Below, piece after piece: positions 7,260-14,485 of a DNA stretch of 19,023 nt (positions are counted from its first letter, which is position 1; the number at the start of each line of letters is the position of its first letter). Made by a program: the position numbers and the translations under genes. The stretch is from positions 1 through 19,023 of the forward strand of contig QMLZ01000033.1 in NCBI GenBank assembly GCA_003646995.1. Reading direction: 5' to 3'. The notes under the pieces are model-generated. The model was not told where the DNA came from, did no database searches, and worked only from the letters and a program-made list of their open reading frames with translations. This DNA comes from Deltaproteobacteria bacterium. GTDB taxonomy: Bacteria; Desulfobacterota; DSM-4660; Desulfatiglandales; Desulfatiglandaceae.

Positions 7260-7335
7260 TGTTTGTCTCCCCTGGGCAACCTGTTAAGTGCGCACGGCAA
7301 GGTCTTGGCCTGTAGTATAATCTTGCCACTTGCCT

Positions 7336-7364
7336 CTTATAGTCTAAAAAGACCGGTGAATCAA
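7336..7364 (-). promoter_or_regulatory. Possible promoter of the IMP cyclohydrolase gene
   Basis: On the minus strand TTGATT (7364-7359), 17 bases and TATAAG (7341-7336) lie 77 bases upstream of the start. Both boxes are moderate matches at ideal spacing. On the plus strand of the same intergenic region I could not find a convincing promoter for icd. Confidence 0.4.
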
Positions 7365-7513
7365 CCCCGGTATGCCATGAATCAAATTTGCTCCTGAGGT
7401 TAACACTTTTATTTTACAAAACAGCATGTTATTTTTGGAAACTAAAGGAATGCAATGCGCCATGGCAGTGGTTGGACGACTAAACTTGCTAAATCATGCT
7501 GAGGAGGCCTGAG

Positions 7514-8743
7514 TTGTTACAAGGGAAAGTTATCTCATTTTCAGGGGGGAAACTGGTTGTGCCGGATTACCCGGTGATTCCCTTTATTGAAGGAGACGGG
7601 ATAGGGCCAGATATCTGGCGGGCTACCAAGCTCGTATTGGACACAGCAGTTGACATACTTTGGAAAGGCAGCAGGAAGATCATTTGGAAGGAAGTGCTTG
7701 CAGGTGAAAAGGCATTCAGGGAAACAGGTCGGTGGTTGCCAGAAGAGACATTAGAGGCCCTAATGATATATCGGGTGGGTATCAAAGGCCCTCTTACTAC
7801 GCCCGTAGGGGGAGGAATACGGAGTCTCAATGTAACCCTGCGCCAGGATCTCGACTTATATGCATGCGTACGGCCCATACGTTACTTCAACGGGGTACCG
7901 AGTCCGGTGAAGAGGCCCCATGAGGTGAATATGGTGGTGTTCCGTGAGAACACGGAGGATGTCTACGCAGGATTAGAGCTCAAAGAGGGGAGTCCAGAGG
8001 CTCGATCATTTATTAGTTTTTTGGAGCGCTCATACGGGTGGCGCATTCCACAGGACTCGGGCATAGGGGTAAAGCCAATCAGTCGGACACGAAGCAGAAG
8101 GTTGGTAAAGGCCGCTGTTGAATATGCCATTCGCCACCAAAGAAGAAGCGTTACCCTAGTACACAAGGGAAACATCCAGAAATTCACTGAGGGTGCTTTC
8201 CGACAATGGGGCTATGAAATTGCAAAGGAACTGTATCCCGATCATACCATTACTTATGAAGATTGGGACGGAACAATTCCCAATGGAAAGGTGCTTATCA
8301 AAGACACTATCGCTGATATCTTTTTTCAGCAGGCCCTCACTAGGCCTGATGAATTTGACGTGGTGGCTACCACCAACCTGAACGGCGATTACATTTCTGA
8401 TGCATTAGCCGCCCAGGTAGGGGGAGTGGGGATGGCGCCGGGTGCAAATATCAGCTACGAGGATGGGTATGCCCTATTCGAAGCCACACACGGAACCGCT
8501 CCTAAATATGCTGGCCTGGACAAAGTCAATCCCACCTCGCTGATACTCAGTGGGTGTATGATGTTTAATCATCTGGGCTGGGCAGAGGCAGCTCGCCTCA
8601 TAGAAGGGGCCCTTGAGAAGGCGTTTGCGGATAAAACCGTTACCTATGACTTGGCCAGATTGATGCAAGGGGCAACAGAGGTTTCTTGTTCCAGGTTCGC
8701 TGATATTGTTTGCCACAACATGGTAGATATCAATTCGTCTTGA
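7514..8743 (+). CDS. icd: NADP-dependent isocitrate dehydrogenase
   Basis: This is a homodimeric TCA-cycle enzyme oxidising isocitrate to 2-oxoglutarate and CO2. It aligns along its whole length with E. coli Icd. Conserved parts are [12 protein letters not shown], the substrate loop [16 protein letters not shown] with the Ser phosphorylated in E. coli, [32 protein letters not shown] and [15 protein letters not shown] preference is suggested by the KY of APKYAG and the Tyr/Arg pair in [10 protein letters not shown], which match the E. coli NADP determinants. I chose the TTG at 7514 (409 residues) because GAGGAGG ends six bases before it. An in-frame ATG at 7496 would give 415 residues but has no ribosome site. 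A J-domain gene follows after 37 bases. Confidence 0.95.
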   Translation: MLQGKVISFSGGKLVVPDYPVIPFIEGDGIGPDIWRATKLVLDTAVDILWKGSRKIIWKEVLAGEKAFRETGRWLPEETLEALMIYRVGIKGPLTTPVGGGIRSLNVTLRQDLDLYACVRPIRYFNGVPSPVKRPHEVNMVVFRENTEDVYAGLELKEGSPEARSFISFLERSYGWRIPQDSGIGVKPISRTRSRRLVKAAVEYAIRHQRRSVTLVHKGNIQKFTEGAFRQWGYEIAKELYPDHTITYEDWDGTIPNGKVLIKDTIADIFFQQALTRPDEFDVVATTNLNGDYISDALAAQVGGVGMAPGANISYEDGYALFEATHGTAPKYAGLDKVNPTSLILSGCMMFNHLGWAEAARLIEGALEKAFADKTVTYDLARLMQGATEVSCSRFADIVCHNMVDINSS

Positions 8744-8780
8744 TCTCTGAGCCAATTTCGGAAAACGCAGCAGGGTACCC

Positions 8781-9797
8781 ATGTACATCAGACGAGAAAA
8801 ACGCGGTAACCAACACTACCTCCTTTGTGAATCATATTGGGGGGAAGGGTGTTGGAAACACAGGGTTCTTCTGGACTTAGGGCCTGACCCGGGAGAACAT
8901 ATCGAGTATCCAGGTGGAAACAGCTTCTATGTAAAGGAATATGTTGAGGATCAGCTCGCGTCATTGGGAGCGCATTATTCACTTGATGAAATTGAGCGTG
9001 TCTTTGTGCCTTTCTTAAGGCCCGAGATCAGGCGTGTGTACGAAATGTTTGACCGCAGCGAAGCTCCCAAGAAGTGGAAACAGCTGACCAAGGAGCAGCT
9101 TTTTGAGCGACAGAAGTCTTTACATTTCTTCGACAAGAGGCGCATCCATTATCTGCGATGCGGGAGAGTAGACATAGGAAATCTGGATGCAAGACCCTGG
9201 GGTTTTCTGAATCCTTTACTTGATAAGAGCCGCGATGAAATTGAAAATCTTATGGAAGAAATGGAGAAGGCGTTGCCCCCACACGAGGTCAGGCCATATC
9301 TTTATACTTCATTGTATATGCAGAAGCACTTTGACCATTTGCTCACCAAGAACCATCCTAGTGCTCTTGACCCGGAAAAAGTGGATAAGTTTTTTGTAGA
9401 GGATATATGTTTGCTGAACAAGGATATGCATTTTTTTGAAGGCGTGGAAGATCATGACCCTTCAGTACTTCATCCTTATCTTGTCCGTTATGTGGTTATG
9501 TACTTTGACACCAGTTGGGATCAAATGCATTTCTGGCAGGACTACGTAGAGGGATTTATTGGAACCCATCGTTTTTACAGAAAGGGTAATTACAGCAGCA
9601 AATTTTCGAGTGACGAAAAGAAGGCATGTGAGAAGCTGGGGATTAAAATGGATCAGCTGGGTAAGATGGACAAGGCGGAACTGTCAAGGATTTACAGGCT
9701 GAAGGCTAAAGAATCACATCCTGATGCAGGCGGCAGCGGGGAAGCATTCTTAGAAATAAAGGAGGCTTACGAATGCCTTCTAAGAAGAATTCACTGA
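8781..9797 (+). CDS. J-domain protein with a long uncharacterised N-terminal region
   Basis: In this 338-residue protein only the last 56 residues are recognisable. Residues about 283-336 form a DnaJ J-domain, with LSRIYRLKAKESHPDAGG and the HPD motif at 313-315 that stimulates Hsp70 ATPase. J-domains usually sit at the N-terminus with Gly/Phe and zinc regions, so this is a specialised co-chaperone rather than DnaJ. The first 35 residues (MYIRREKRGNQHYLLCESYW, then HRVLLDLG) resemble the opening of IS1634/IS4-like transposases. The middle has no DDE catalytic core that I can see and is rich in charged and aromatic residues. There is no signal peptide or membrane segment, so it is probably cytosolic. 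It is downstream of icd (37 bases) with a weak ribosome site, and convergent with the DUF1178 gene. Confidence 0.85.
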   Translation: MYIRREKRGNQHYLLCESYWGEGCWKHRVLLDLGPDPGEHIEYPGGNSFYVKEYVEDQLASLGAHYSLDEIERVFVPFLRPEIRRVYEMFDRSEAPKKWKQLTKEQLFERQKSLHFFDKRRIHYLRCGRVDIGNLDARPWGFLNPLLDKSRDEIENLMEEMEKALPPHEVRPYLYTSLYMQKHFDHLLTKNHPSALDPEKVDKFFVEDICLLNKDMHFFEGVEDHDPSVLHPYLVRYVVMYFDTSWDQMHFWQDYVEGFIGTHRFYRKGNYSSKFSSDEKKACEKLGIKMDQLGKMDKAELSRIYRLKAKESHPDAGGSGEAFLEIKEAYECLLRRIH

Positions 9798-9803
9798 GCA
9801 ACG

Positions 9804-10238
9804 CTAGTTTGTTTTTTTGTCGTTTTTCTTGGGAAAGGGAATCTTAAAGAATTCTATGCCTTCCTCTTTTAGAACCTTCTCTTCTTCTTCTGTGGCCGAA
9901 CCACGAATGTTTCTCGGCTCTGTAACCCCATAATGCATCTTGAGTGCCTCTGCAGCAAACTTGGGACCTACGTCCTCGAAATTTTCCTGCACGTATTTTA
10001 CAACCTCTTGCGCCAACCGTTTGTAATCAATTTGGTTGGCCGACTCTTCTTCAGTCGGAGGCTGGGCTTGCCCTCTTTTTTTAAGGGCAACAGGAGACAA
10101 AACCCTCCTTACGTTGGTATCCCCACAGATGGGGCAACTTACAAGCCCCTGGGAGTTTTGCTTTTCAAAGGCTTCGATGCTGTCAAACCATCCCTCAAAA
10201 CAATGGCCTTGTGCGCATTCAAGATCAAATACAATCAT
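9804..10238 (-). CDS. DUF1178-family zinc-ribbon-like protein
   Basis: This 144-residue protein starts with MIVFDLECAQGHCFEGWFDS, typical of the DUF1178 family. It carries Cys pairs in ECAQGHC and CPICG (about 36-40), likely a small metal-binding ribbon, followed by VRRVLSPVAL. The middle (about 58-75) is low-complexity and the C-terminus, rich in Lys and Asp, is probably flexible. The family has no established function. It begins 18 bases after the HTH-cupin regulator gene and is probably co-transcribed with it. Its stop lies six bases from that of the convergent J-domain gene, leaving almost no room for a separate terminator; T-rich runs occur there on the plus strand. Confidence 0.9.
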   Translation of the reverse strand: MIVFDLECAQGHCFEGWFDSIEAFEKQNSQGLVSCPICGDTNVRRVLSPVALKKRGQAQPPTEEESANQIDYKRLAQEVVKYVQENFEDVGPKFAAEALKMHYGVTEPRNIRGSATEEEEKVLKEEGIEFFKIPFPKKNDKKTN

Positions 10239-10256
10239 CAGAGAAAATCTTGCTCC

Positions 10257-10955
10257 TTATTTTTCTGCATACAATACTGCCAGGATGCGGGTAGTCTCAG
10301 AACCATGGCATTTCACCAGGTGTGGAACGGTTGAGTCATAATAAATAGCATCACCTGCTTCTAGGATATGAACCTCATCCTTTAACCTGACCTCCATTTT
10401 CCCTTCAAGCACATAAATGAATTCCTGCCCGTCATGGGAGGAGCGTTCCTCCTCGGTAGCTGAAGGGACCAATGTGACCAGGAAGGGTTCCATATGCCTG
10501 TCTTTTTTATGGGGGGCAAGTGATTCGTATTCGTATCCGTAATATTTGCCTTTTTTTGAATCGAAACGGGAAACCAGTTTACGGTCCTGCCGCCTGACAA
10601 TTGTGTACGGCCGATTTTCCTCTCCAGAAATGAAGTATCCCATCTTCATTTCAAGGGCCTTGGCCAGCTTGATGATTACCCCTAGCGGTGGCGCTACTTC
10701 TCCTTCTTCCACCTTTTTCAAATAGGAGGGATCAATATCAGTGCGCTGGGAGACATCTTCTAGAGTGAGGCCCTTGTTTTCACGCACTTGCCGGACCCGT
10801 TCTCCCACCCTGATTTCATCGGCTCCTTCTTCACCTTGTACACCGAAGCTTTCAAGGAAAGCATCTTCCTCCTTCTTTCTCTCAAACTGACTGCTGATAT
10901 CACTCAGGAAATCCTGGTAAGGATCCCTTTCCTTGTGTTCGTGTTTTTCCGTCAT
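10257..10955 (-). CDS. XRE-family transcriptional regulator with C-terminal cupin sensor
   Basis: In this 232-residue protein residues 49-105 are a Cro/CI-type helix-turn-helix, including GLTLEDVSQRTDIDPSYLKKVE. Residues about 157-229 form a cupin_2 barrel with SSHDGQEFIYVLEGKMEV and AGDAIYYDSTVPH; His174, Glu178 and His212 are placed like cupin metal ligands. A charged 48-residue N-terminal extension is unusual. HTH-cupin regulators generally sense small molecules and control metabolism or stress genes; the ligand here is unknown. The ATG follows GTGGAG. It is upstream of, and probably in one transcript with, the DUF1178 gene. Confidence 0.92.
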   Translation of the reverse strand: MTEKHEHKERDPYQDFLSDISSQFERKKEEDAFLESFGVQGEEGADEIRVGERVRQVRENKGLTLEDVSQRTDIDPSYLKKVEEGEVAPPLGVIIKLAKALEMKMGYFISGEENRPYTIVRRQDRKLVSRFDSKKGKYYGYEYESLAPHKKDRHMEPFLVTLVPSATEEERSSHDGQEFIYVLEGKMEVRLKDEVHILEAGDAIYYDSTVPHLVKCHGSETTRILAVLYAEK

Positions 10956-10993
10956 GCGTTACTCCACTTAAAAGAATTCAATACACTGGCTAT

Positions 10994-11022
10994 ATTTTAA
11001 TGAAACAGGTTGCTTGCTACAA
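10994..11022 (-). promoter_or_regulatory. Possible promoter of the HTH-cupin gene
   Basis: On the minus strand TTGTAG (11022-11017), 17 bases and TAAAAT (10999-10994) lie 38 bases before the ATG. A GCTTG-cta-CAAGC repeat (11012-11024) overlaps the -35, a possible operator or a 3' hairpin of the dodecin transcript. Confidence 0.4.
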
Positions 11023-11041
11023 GCTGGGCCGTAAATCCTTG

Positions 11042-11248
11042 TTAGCTTTCCAGAACAAAGATCACCTCCATTCTCACCCGATATTCTTTGATCTCCCCAT
11101 CTTCCACTGAAACCCTTTGCTCCAAGATCCTTAGTCCGGTAATGTTGCGAAGGGTGCGGTTGGCTCGCCTGAACCCAGCCTTGATAGCTTCTTCAAAGCT
11201 AATCGGCGATCCCGCAATGATCTCCGAAACCCTTGCGATTCGCTCCAT
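11042..11248 (-). CDS. Dodecin-family protein (copy 1)
   Basis: This 68-residue protein of dodecin length has the beta-alpha-beta-beta pattern. MERIARVSEIIAGSPISFEE leads into the single helix EAIKAGFRRANRTLRN, then two strands separated by EDGEIKEYRVRMEV. Dodecins form hollow twelve-subunit spheres that usually bind flavin or CoA in the cytosol. The stacking Trp of characterised dodecins is Gly38 here and the flavin-contacting Gln is Arg57, so canonical flavin binding is doubtful. I chose the ATG at 11248, six bases after GGGGAGG; an upstream TTG lies inside that site. It is divergent from the LOG-family gene. Confidence 0.88.
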   Translation of the reverse strand: MERIARVSEIIAGSPISFEEAIKAGFRRANRTLRNITGLRILEQRVSVEDGEIKEYRVRMEVIFVLES

Positions 11249-11296
11249 CACGTGCCTCCCCAAAAATATTTGTTTTGTGGCAATTCACCCAATTTC

Positions 11297-11325
11297 TTGA
11301 CAGAGTCAACGGGCCCTCTTATGAT
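11297..11325 (+). promoter_or_regulatory. Strong sigma-70-type promoter for the LOG-rsmG pair, with a palindrome over the -35
   Basis: TTGACA (11297-11302), 17 bases and TATGAT (11320-11325) are near consensus. They imply a leader of about 97 bases before the ATG at 11430. The -35 lies within TTGAC-aga-GTCAA (11297-11309), a perfect 5+5 inverted repeat, which would suit a repressor that blocks polymerase. Confidence 0.7.
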
Positions 11326-11429
11326 CAGCTAATCAGGCTAAGAGGCTAAACGATAACCAATGAAAAATCAACGAATTTTTAGCTGTCCCGGGCCTGGATT
11401 TTCAAGGGATGGCGGGAGAGTGAACGGTC

Positions 11430-12083
11430 ATGAAAGAAAAACAATATGTGGTTGATGAGCTTACACTGAGAGATACCTGGAGAATGTTTCATATAATGGC
11501 GGAGTTTGTGGAGGGCTTCGAGGTGATGCCTGAAGTTTATCCTGCTGTGACCATATTCGGGTCCGCAAGGACCGGGCGCCGGACAAAACTGTATAAGACT
11601 ACCGAACGAATTGCAGGAATGCTGGTGGAAAACGGTTTCAATGTAATTTCCGGGGGAGGGCCCGGGATAATGGAGGCCGCCAACAAGGGTGCCGCTGAAG
11701 CAGGGGGAAAATCCGTGGGGCTGCACATTGAATTGCCAAAAGAACAAAAACCCAACCAATATGCAAACATACGTCTTGCATTTAAATATTTTTTTATAAG
11801 AAAGGTTATGTTCATTAAATATGCTGTTGCCTACGTTATTATGCCGGGAGGGTTTGGGACGTTAGATGAGCTATTTGAGGCGTTAACCCTTATACAGACA
11901 GAGCGAATTCGTTCCTTCCCGGTCATATTATTTGACTCGGGTTTTTGGTCAGGAATGATTAAGTGGCTTAATAAGACTTTGCTCAGAAAAGGCACGATTT
12001 CAGAGCCTGATCTCAATATCTTCCAATTGGCTGACGAGCCTGAAGAAGTTATAGAAATAATAACCAAGACGGTGGTAGTTTGA
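11430..12083 (+). CDS. TIGR00730/LOG-family protein (putative nucleoside 5'-monophosphate phosphoribohydrolase)
   Basis: This 217-residue Rossmann-fold protein was once annotated as lysine decarboxylase-like. Signature motifs are FGSAR at 43-47, VISGGGPGIMEAANKGAAEA at 72-91 and PGGFGTLDELFE at 139-150, the last holding the phosphoribose-binding and catalytic residues. Characterised relatives (plant LOG, E. coli PpnN) release the base from cytokinin ribotides or purine and pyrimidine monophosphates, so a nucleotide salvage or housecleaning role is likely. The real substrate is unknown. The ATG is about 11 bases after GGGAGAG. Its stop overlaps the TTG start of rsmG by four bases, implying translational coupling. 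Confidence 0.9.
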   Translation: MKEKQYVVDELTLRDTWRMFHIMAEFVEGFEVMPEVYPAVTIFGSARTGRRTKLYKTTERIAGMLVENGFNVISGGGPGIMEAANKGAAEAGGKSVGLHIELPKEQKPNQYANIRLAFKYFFIRKVMFIKYAVAYVIMPGGFGTLDELFEALTLIQTERIRSFPVILFDSGFWSGMIKWLNKTLLRKGTISEPDLNIFQLADEPEEVIEIITKTVVV

Positions 12084-12769
12084 AAGAGGGCTCACCAAAC
12101 CTTGATAAGTATACATCATTCCTGGAACGTCACTCTGTTCATTTATCCCCTTCTCAATGTCGTTTAATAACCCGCTTTTTGGATGAACTGCTGGAATGGA
12201 ATAAGACTTTTAATTTGACCGGCTTGGGGGACCGGGACCTGCTAATAAGGCACCTTGTGTTGGATTCCTTGATATGTGCGGCAAACCTGCCCACAACGGG
12301 ACGGTTGCTGGATGTAGGCTCAGGAGCAGGATTTCCATCGGTATTGGTAAAAATATATTCTGCTGGGCTTGAAGTGAATCTCTTAGAGCCAAATAGGAGA
12401 AAGGTGAGCTTCCTCAAAAACATAAAGAGGGTTCTCTGCCTCCGGGGATTTTATGTTCTAAGGCAAAGGCTCGAGGAACATTATCCGCTTAATCAATCTG
12501 CCTATGACGCCCTAACGGTCAGAGGTGTCAAACCCGCAGTGGAACTTGTTGGGCTGGTTAGCCCCTTTCTCAAGGACAGAGGAGTAGTTGCATTGTTTTT
12601 GGGCAGGGAGGCCGACCACATGGATGTTCTTCGAGATAGCGCAACAAAAGCTGGCCTGAGACTGCGGCAAAAAATATGGTATTCGCTACCGGGTCTACAG
12701 GCCAGAAGATGTTTAGTCCTTTTCCAAAGAATGGGGAAAGACGCCCTTACTTCCTCAGCGCCCGCATGA
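12080..12769 (+). CDS. rsmG: 16S rRNA (guanine-527-N7)-methyltransferase RsmG (GidB)
   Basis: This 229-residue SAM-dependent methyltransferase modifies G527 of 16S rRNA in the 530 loop; loss in other bacteria gives low-level streptomycin resistance. Family motifs are LLEWNKTFNLTGL at 37-49, LVLDSL at 59-64, RLLDVGSGAGFPSV at 75-88 (SAM site) and LEPNRRKVSFLKN near 102-114. The start is TTG, overlapping the LOG stop as TTGA. In many genomes rsmG sits with mnmG or parAB near the origin, but here it does not. Its last 23 bases overlap the 3' end of the convergent TetR gene. Confidence 0.94.
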   Translation: MKEGSPNLDKYTSFLERHSVHLSPSQCRLITRFLDELLEWNKTFNLTGLGDRDLLIRHLVLDSLICAANLPTTGRLLDVGSGAGFPSVLVKIYSAGLEVNLLEPNRRKVSFLKNIKRVLCLRGFYVLRQRLEEHYPLNQSAYDALTVRGVKPAVELVGLVSPFLKDRGVVALFLGREADHMDVLRDSATKAGLRLRQKIWYSLPGLQARRCLVLFQRMGKDALTSSAPA

Positions 12770-13364
12770 TGGTTGCTAGCTGCAGATCGATATATCTGTC
12801 CAGGGTGAATCTCTTCTTAAAGTGCCACCTCTTTAACACCCACATGTGGGCCATCATGATGATGTTGTAAGCCATAAGGTCGACATCTACTTCCTGAAAA
12901 ATCCCCAGGTTTATTCCTTCCTGGATAATATCTCCAAATATCGTGCTAACTTCTACCTCGAGCTGCATGATTTTGGTCTTAGATGCCTTGTCGAGGGAAC
13001 TGGACTTTTGATAGATCAGCAGGGCCTTTTCTCTTTGCTGGTCAACCACGCGGAAATAGAGGACCAATGCAATGGCCAATTTCTCTTCCGGGTCATCTAT
13101 GCCCTTGATCTGGCTTACGAGGCTGTCGCGGAAGATGTTTAAAACATCTTCCATTATCATTCTCATAATTTCAGATTTGTTCTTCACATATTGGTATGCC
13201 ACAGGAAGGGCTACCCCCGCCTCTTCCGCGATTTCTTCTATGGCGGTTGCCCTGAAACCCTTCTTGGCATACAAGGCGCTAGCAGCATCTATGATCCGCC
13301 GTCTTACCTTATCCTTGGAAGTGATCTGGTCGAGAACCGTTAGCCTGCTTTTTACATTCTCCAT
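12747..13364 (-). CDS. TetR/AcrR-family transcriptional regulator
   Basis: This 205-residue protein has an N-terminal TetR_N domain at about 20-67: RRRIIDAASALYAKKGFRAT, then IEEIAEEAGVALPVAYQYVKNKSEI, a standard helix-turn-helix. The all-helical ligand domain has the pattern seen in regulators of acyl-CoA or lipid metabolism (QREKALLIYQKSSSLDK, then IFGDIIQEGINLGIFQ), but the effector cannot be read from sequence. The ATG follows GAGGGA. It lies 58 bases downstream of dodecin copy 2 on the same strand, so the two may share a transcript. The 3' end overlaps rsmG. Confidence 0.92.
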   Translation of the reverse strand: MENVKSRLTVLDQITSKDKVRRRIIDAASALYAKKGFRATAIEEIAEEAGVALPVAYQYVKNKSEIMRMIMEDVLNIFRDSLVSQIKGIDDPEEKLAIALVLYFRVVDQQREKALLIYQKSSSLDKASKTKIMQLEVEVSTIFGDIIQEGINLGIFQEVDVDLMAYNIIMMAHMWVLKRWHFKKRFTLDRYIDLQLATIMRALRK

Positions 13365-13422
13365 TTCAGTCCCTCTTTTTTAAGCCAATGGAATGAAATA
13401 AACCCGGGGGAAACATCGAAGT

Positions 13423-13632
13423 TTATTCTTTTAAGTATTTAAAAGATACGTTGACCCTTGCCCTATAGGATGTAACTTTGCCGTTGTCAATTGTCATGTC
13501 CAGTCTTGTTATCTCTGCGACACGGAGATCCTTTAGGCTTTCTGAGGCCGTTTCAATGGCCGTCTTGGCCGCATCTTCCCATGATGTATCACTGGTGCCA
13601 ACTAGCTCGATAATCTTGTAGGTGCTTCCCAT
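13423..13632 (-). CDS. Dodecin-family protein (copy 2)
   Basis: This 69-residue protein is closer to the classical dodecin pattern than copy 1. MGSTYKIIELVGTSDTSWED starts strand 1 and the helix, followed by TAIETASESLKDLRVAEI, and DNGKVTSYRARVNVSFKY forms the last strands. The ATG at 13632 follows a strong AAAGGAGG. As in copy 1 the flavin-stacking Trp is replaced (Val38) and the Gln of the YQ pair is Arg57; Trp18 lies elsewhere in the fold. It is probably a dodecameric small-molecule binder with an altered or lost flavin site. The TetR gene follows 58 bases downstream. Confidence 0.92.
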   Translation of the reverse strand: MGSTYKIIELVGTSDTSWEDAAKTAIETASESLKDLRVAEITRLDMTIDNGKVTSYRARVNVSFKYLKE

Positions 13633-13744
13633 GGAACTTCCTCCTTTATGGTTGATATGTTGTTACCTGAGTACTACCGCCCCTTGAAAAAATTTTCTCA
13701 CCTCCCCTCTTCCTAAAACACTGATATCAAAATAACCATGCGAG

Positions 13745-13960
13745 TTATTGAAGACTTATGCTCATTTGTTTTGACCCATCCAGATACCAATTGGTGCAAA
13801 TCCATGGGAAGCCTGAAGCCGGATTATCGGCGAGCCAAATTGGTGGGGGTTTCCCCTGCATGATATTTCCATCCACTAGATTCGCGGCATTTGAGGGCCC
13901 CGATGAGGCAATTCCAGAAAAATCAATCTTTTTCCGATTATATTTCGCTAAGCAGTAAAG
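13745..13960 (-). pseudogene. Possible decayed protein-coding remnant
   Basis: On the minus strand 71 codons are open between a TGA and a TAA. There is no start codon near the upstream end and no ribosome site. The reading is protein-like (SSGPSNAANLVDGN, then PPPIWLADNPASGFPWI) and faintly recalls carbohydrate-binding discoidin domains. Just upstream, another frame reads GVCYGPYQVLLDFTA before a stop, as a frameshifted remnant might. This is a weak impression; the opposite strand is also open here. Confidence 0.15.
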
Positions 13961-14157
13961 TCAAGAAGTACTTGATAAGGTCCGTAGCATACCCCCTGTA
14001 AACCGATCAATTTCACCGTAGACGTACTTTTCCGTTCAGCTCACTGAAAAATAAAGAAAATGAAAGGAGGGATAATTCGCTGTTTAAATATAACAGGCTT
14101 AGTTCTTACATCAGTTATCTTCCATCCACTAATCTTCATTTAATCGCACATATTCTC

Positions 14158-14186
14158 TTGACTCTCACGCATTCATTACTTATTAT
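14158..14186 (+). promoter_or_regulatory. Strong sigma-70-type promoter of the histone-like gene
   Basis: TTGACT (14158-14163), exactly 17 bases and TATTAT (14181-14186) give two five-of-six boxes. The ATG follows 46 bases after the -10, with AAAGGAG in between. This suggests high expression. Confidence 0.7.
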
Positions 14187-14232
14187 AGCGCCCGAAGGAC
14201 AATATGATTAACCATAAACTAAAGGAGTGCGT

Positions 14233-14451
14233 ATGGCTACTGTTAAACAAATTCAGTACAGGTTGCAGCTGGCTAAGAAAACATTAACTAAGCTGAACAA
14301 AGAGGTTAAAGCTACTACCAGTAAAATTAAAAAATTAGAATCTCAGCTTAAAAAAGCAAAAGCGGCCGAGAAGGCGGCAAAGGCCAAGAAGTCAAAGGCG
14401 AAAAAGCCCGCCAAGAAGGCCCCTGCCAAGAGAGCTGCGAGAAAGAAATAA
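14233..14451 (+). CDS. Small basic histone H1-like protein
   Basis: This 72-residue protein begins at the ATG at 14233, six bases after AAAGGAG (14221-14227); a GTG two codons earlier overlaps that site. Residues 1-45 (VKQIQYRLQLAKKTLTKLNK onward) look like an amphipathic helix or coiled coil. Residues 46-72 are almost only Lys, Ala, Arg, Pro and Ser, with repeated AKK/PAKK units ending RAARKK, like the tail of eukaryotic H1 and of bacterial H1-like proteins (chlamydial Hc1, Bordetella BpH1, AlgP). The likely role is sequence-independent DNA or RNA binding and nucleoid compaction, inferred from composition only. It has its own strong promoter and stands alone. Confidence 0.8.
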   Translation: MATVKQIQYRLQLAKKTLTKLNKEVKATTSKIKKLESQLKKAKAAEKAAKAKKSKAKKPAKKAPAKRAARKK

Positions 14452-14485
14452 TCTTTTAGCTCTCGGCGGTAGCCATTATCTATGA

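Larger units (their letters stand above)
13633..14232. other. Gene-poor 600-base region
   Basis: No convincing gene lies here. It contains the promoter at 14158-14186. A minus-strand open frame (13745-13960) and a 27-codon plus-strand frame (14060-14143) are weak candidates. A short palindrome TCAAG-aagta-CTTGA lies at 13961-13975, and GGGGG-TTT-CCCC at 13845-13856. I see no tRNA or known structured RNA. Confidence 0.6.

Noticed and set aside
7375..7495. Plus-strand promoter for icd
   Set aside because: TTGCTC and several AT-rich hexamers occur, but no pair has both good boxes and good spacing.
11379..11759. Minus-strand open frame of 126 codons
   Set aside because: It is antisense to the LOG-family gene, which has clear catalytic motifs.
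13758..13958. Plus-strand open frame of 66 codons beginning MLICFDPSRYQ
   Set aside because: It has no ribosome site and no recognisable family, and it lies opposite another open frame of similar length. It is likely chance.
14080..14212. CTG-started frame after AAAGGAGGG
   Set aside because: CTG starts are rare, the frame crosses the promoter of the histone-like gene, and the translation resembles no protein.
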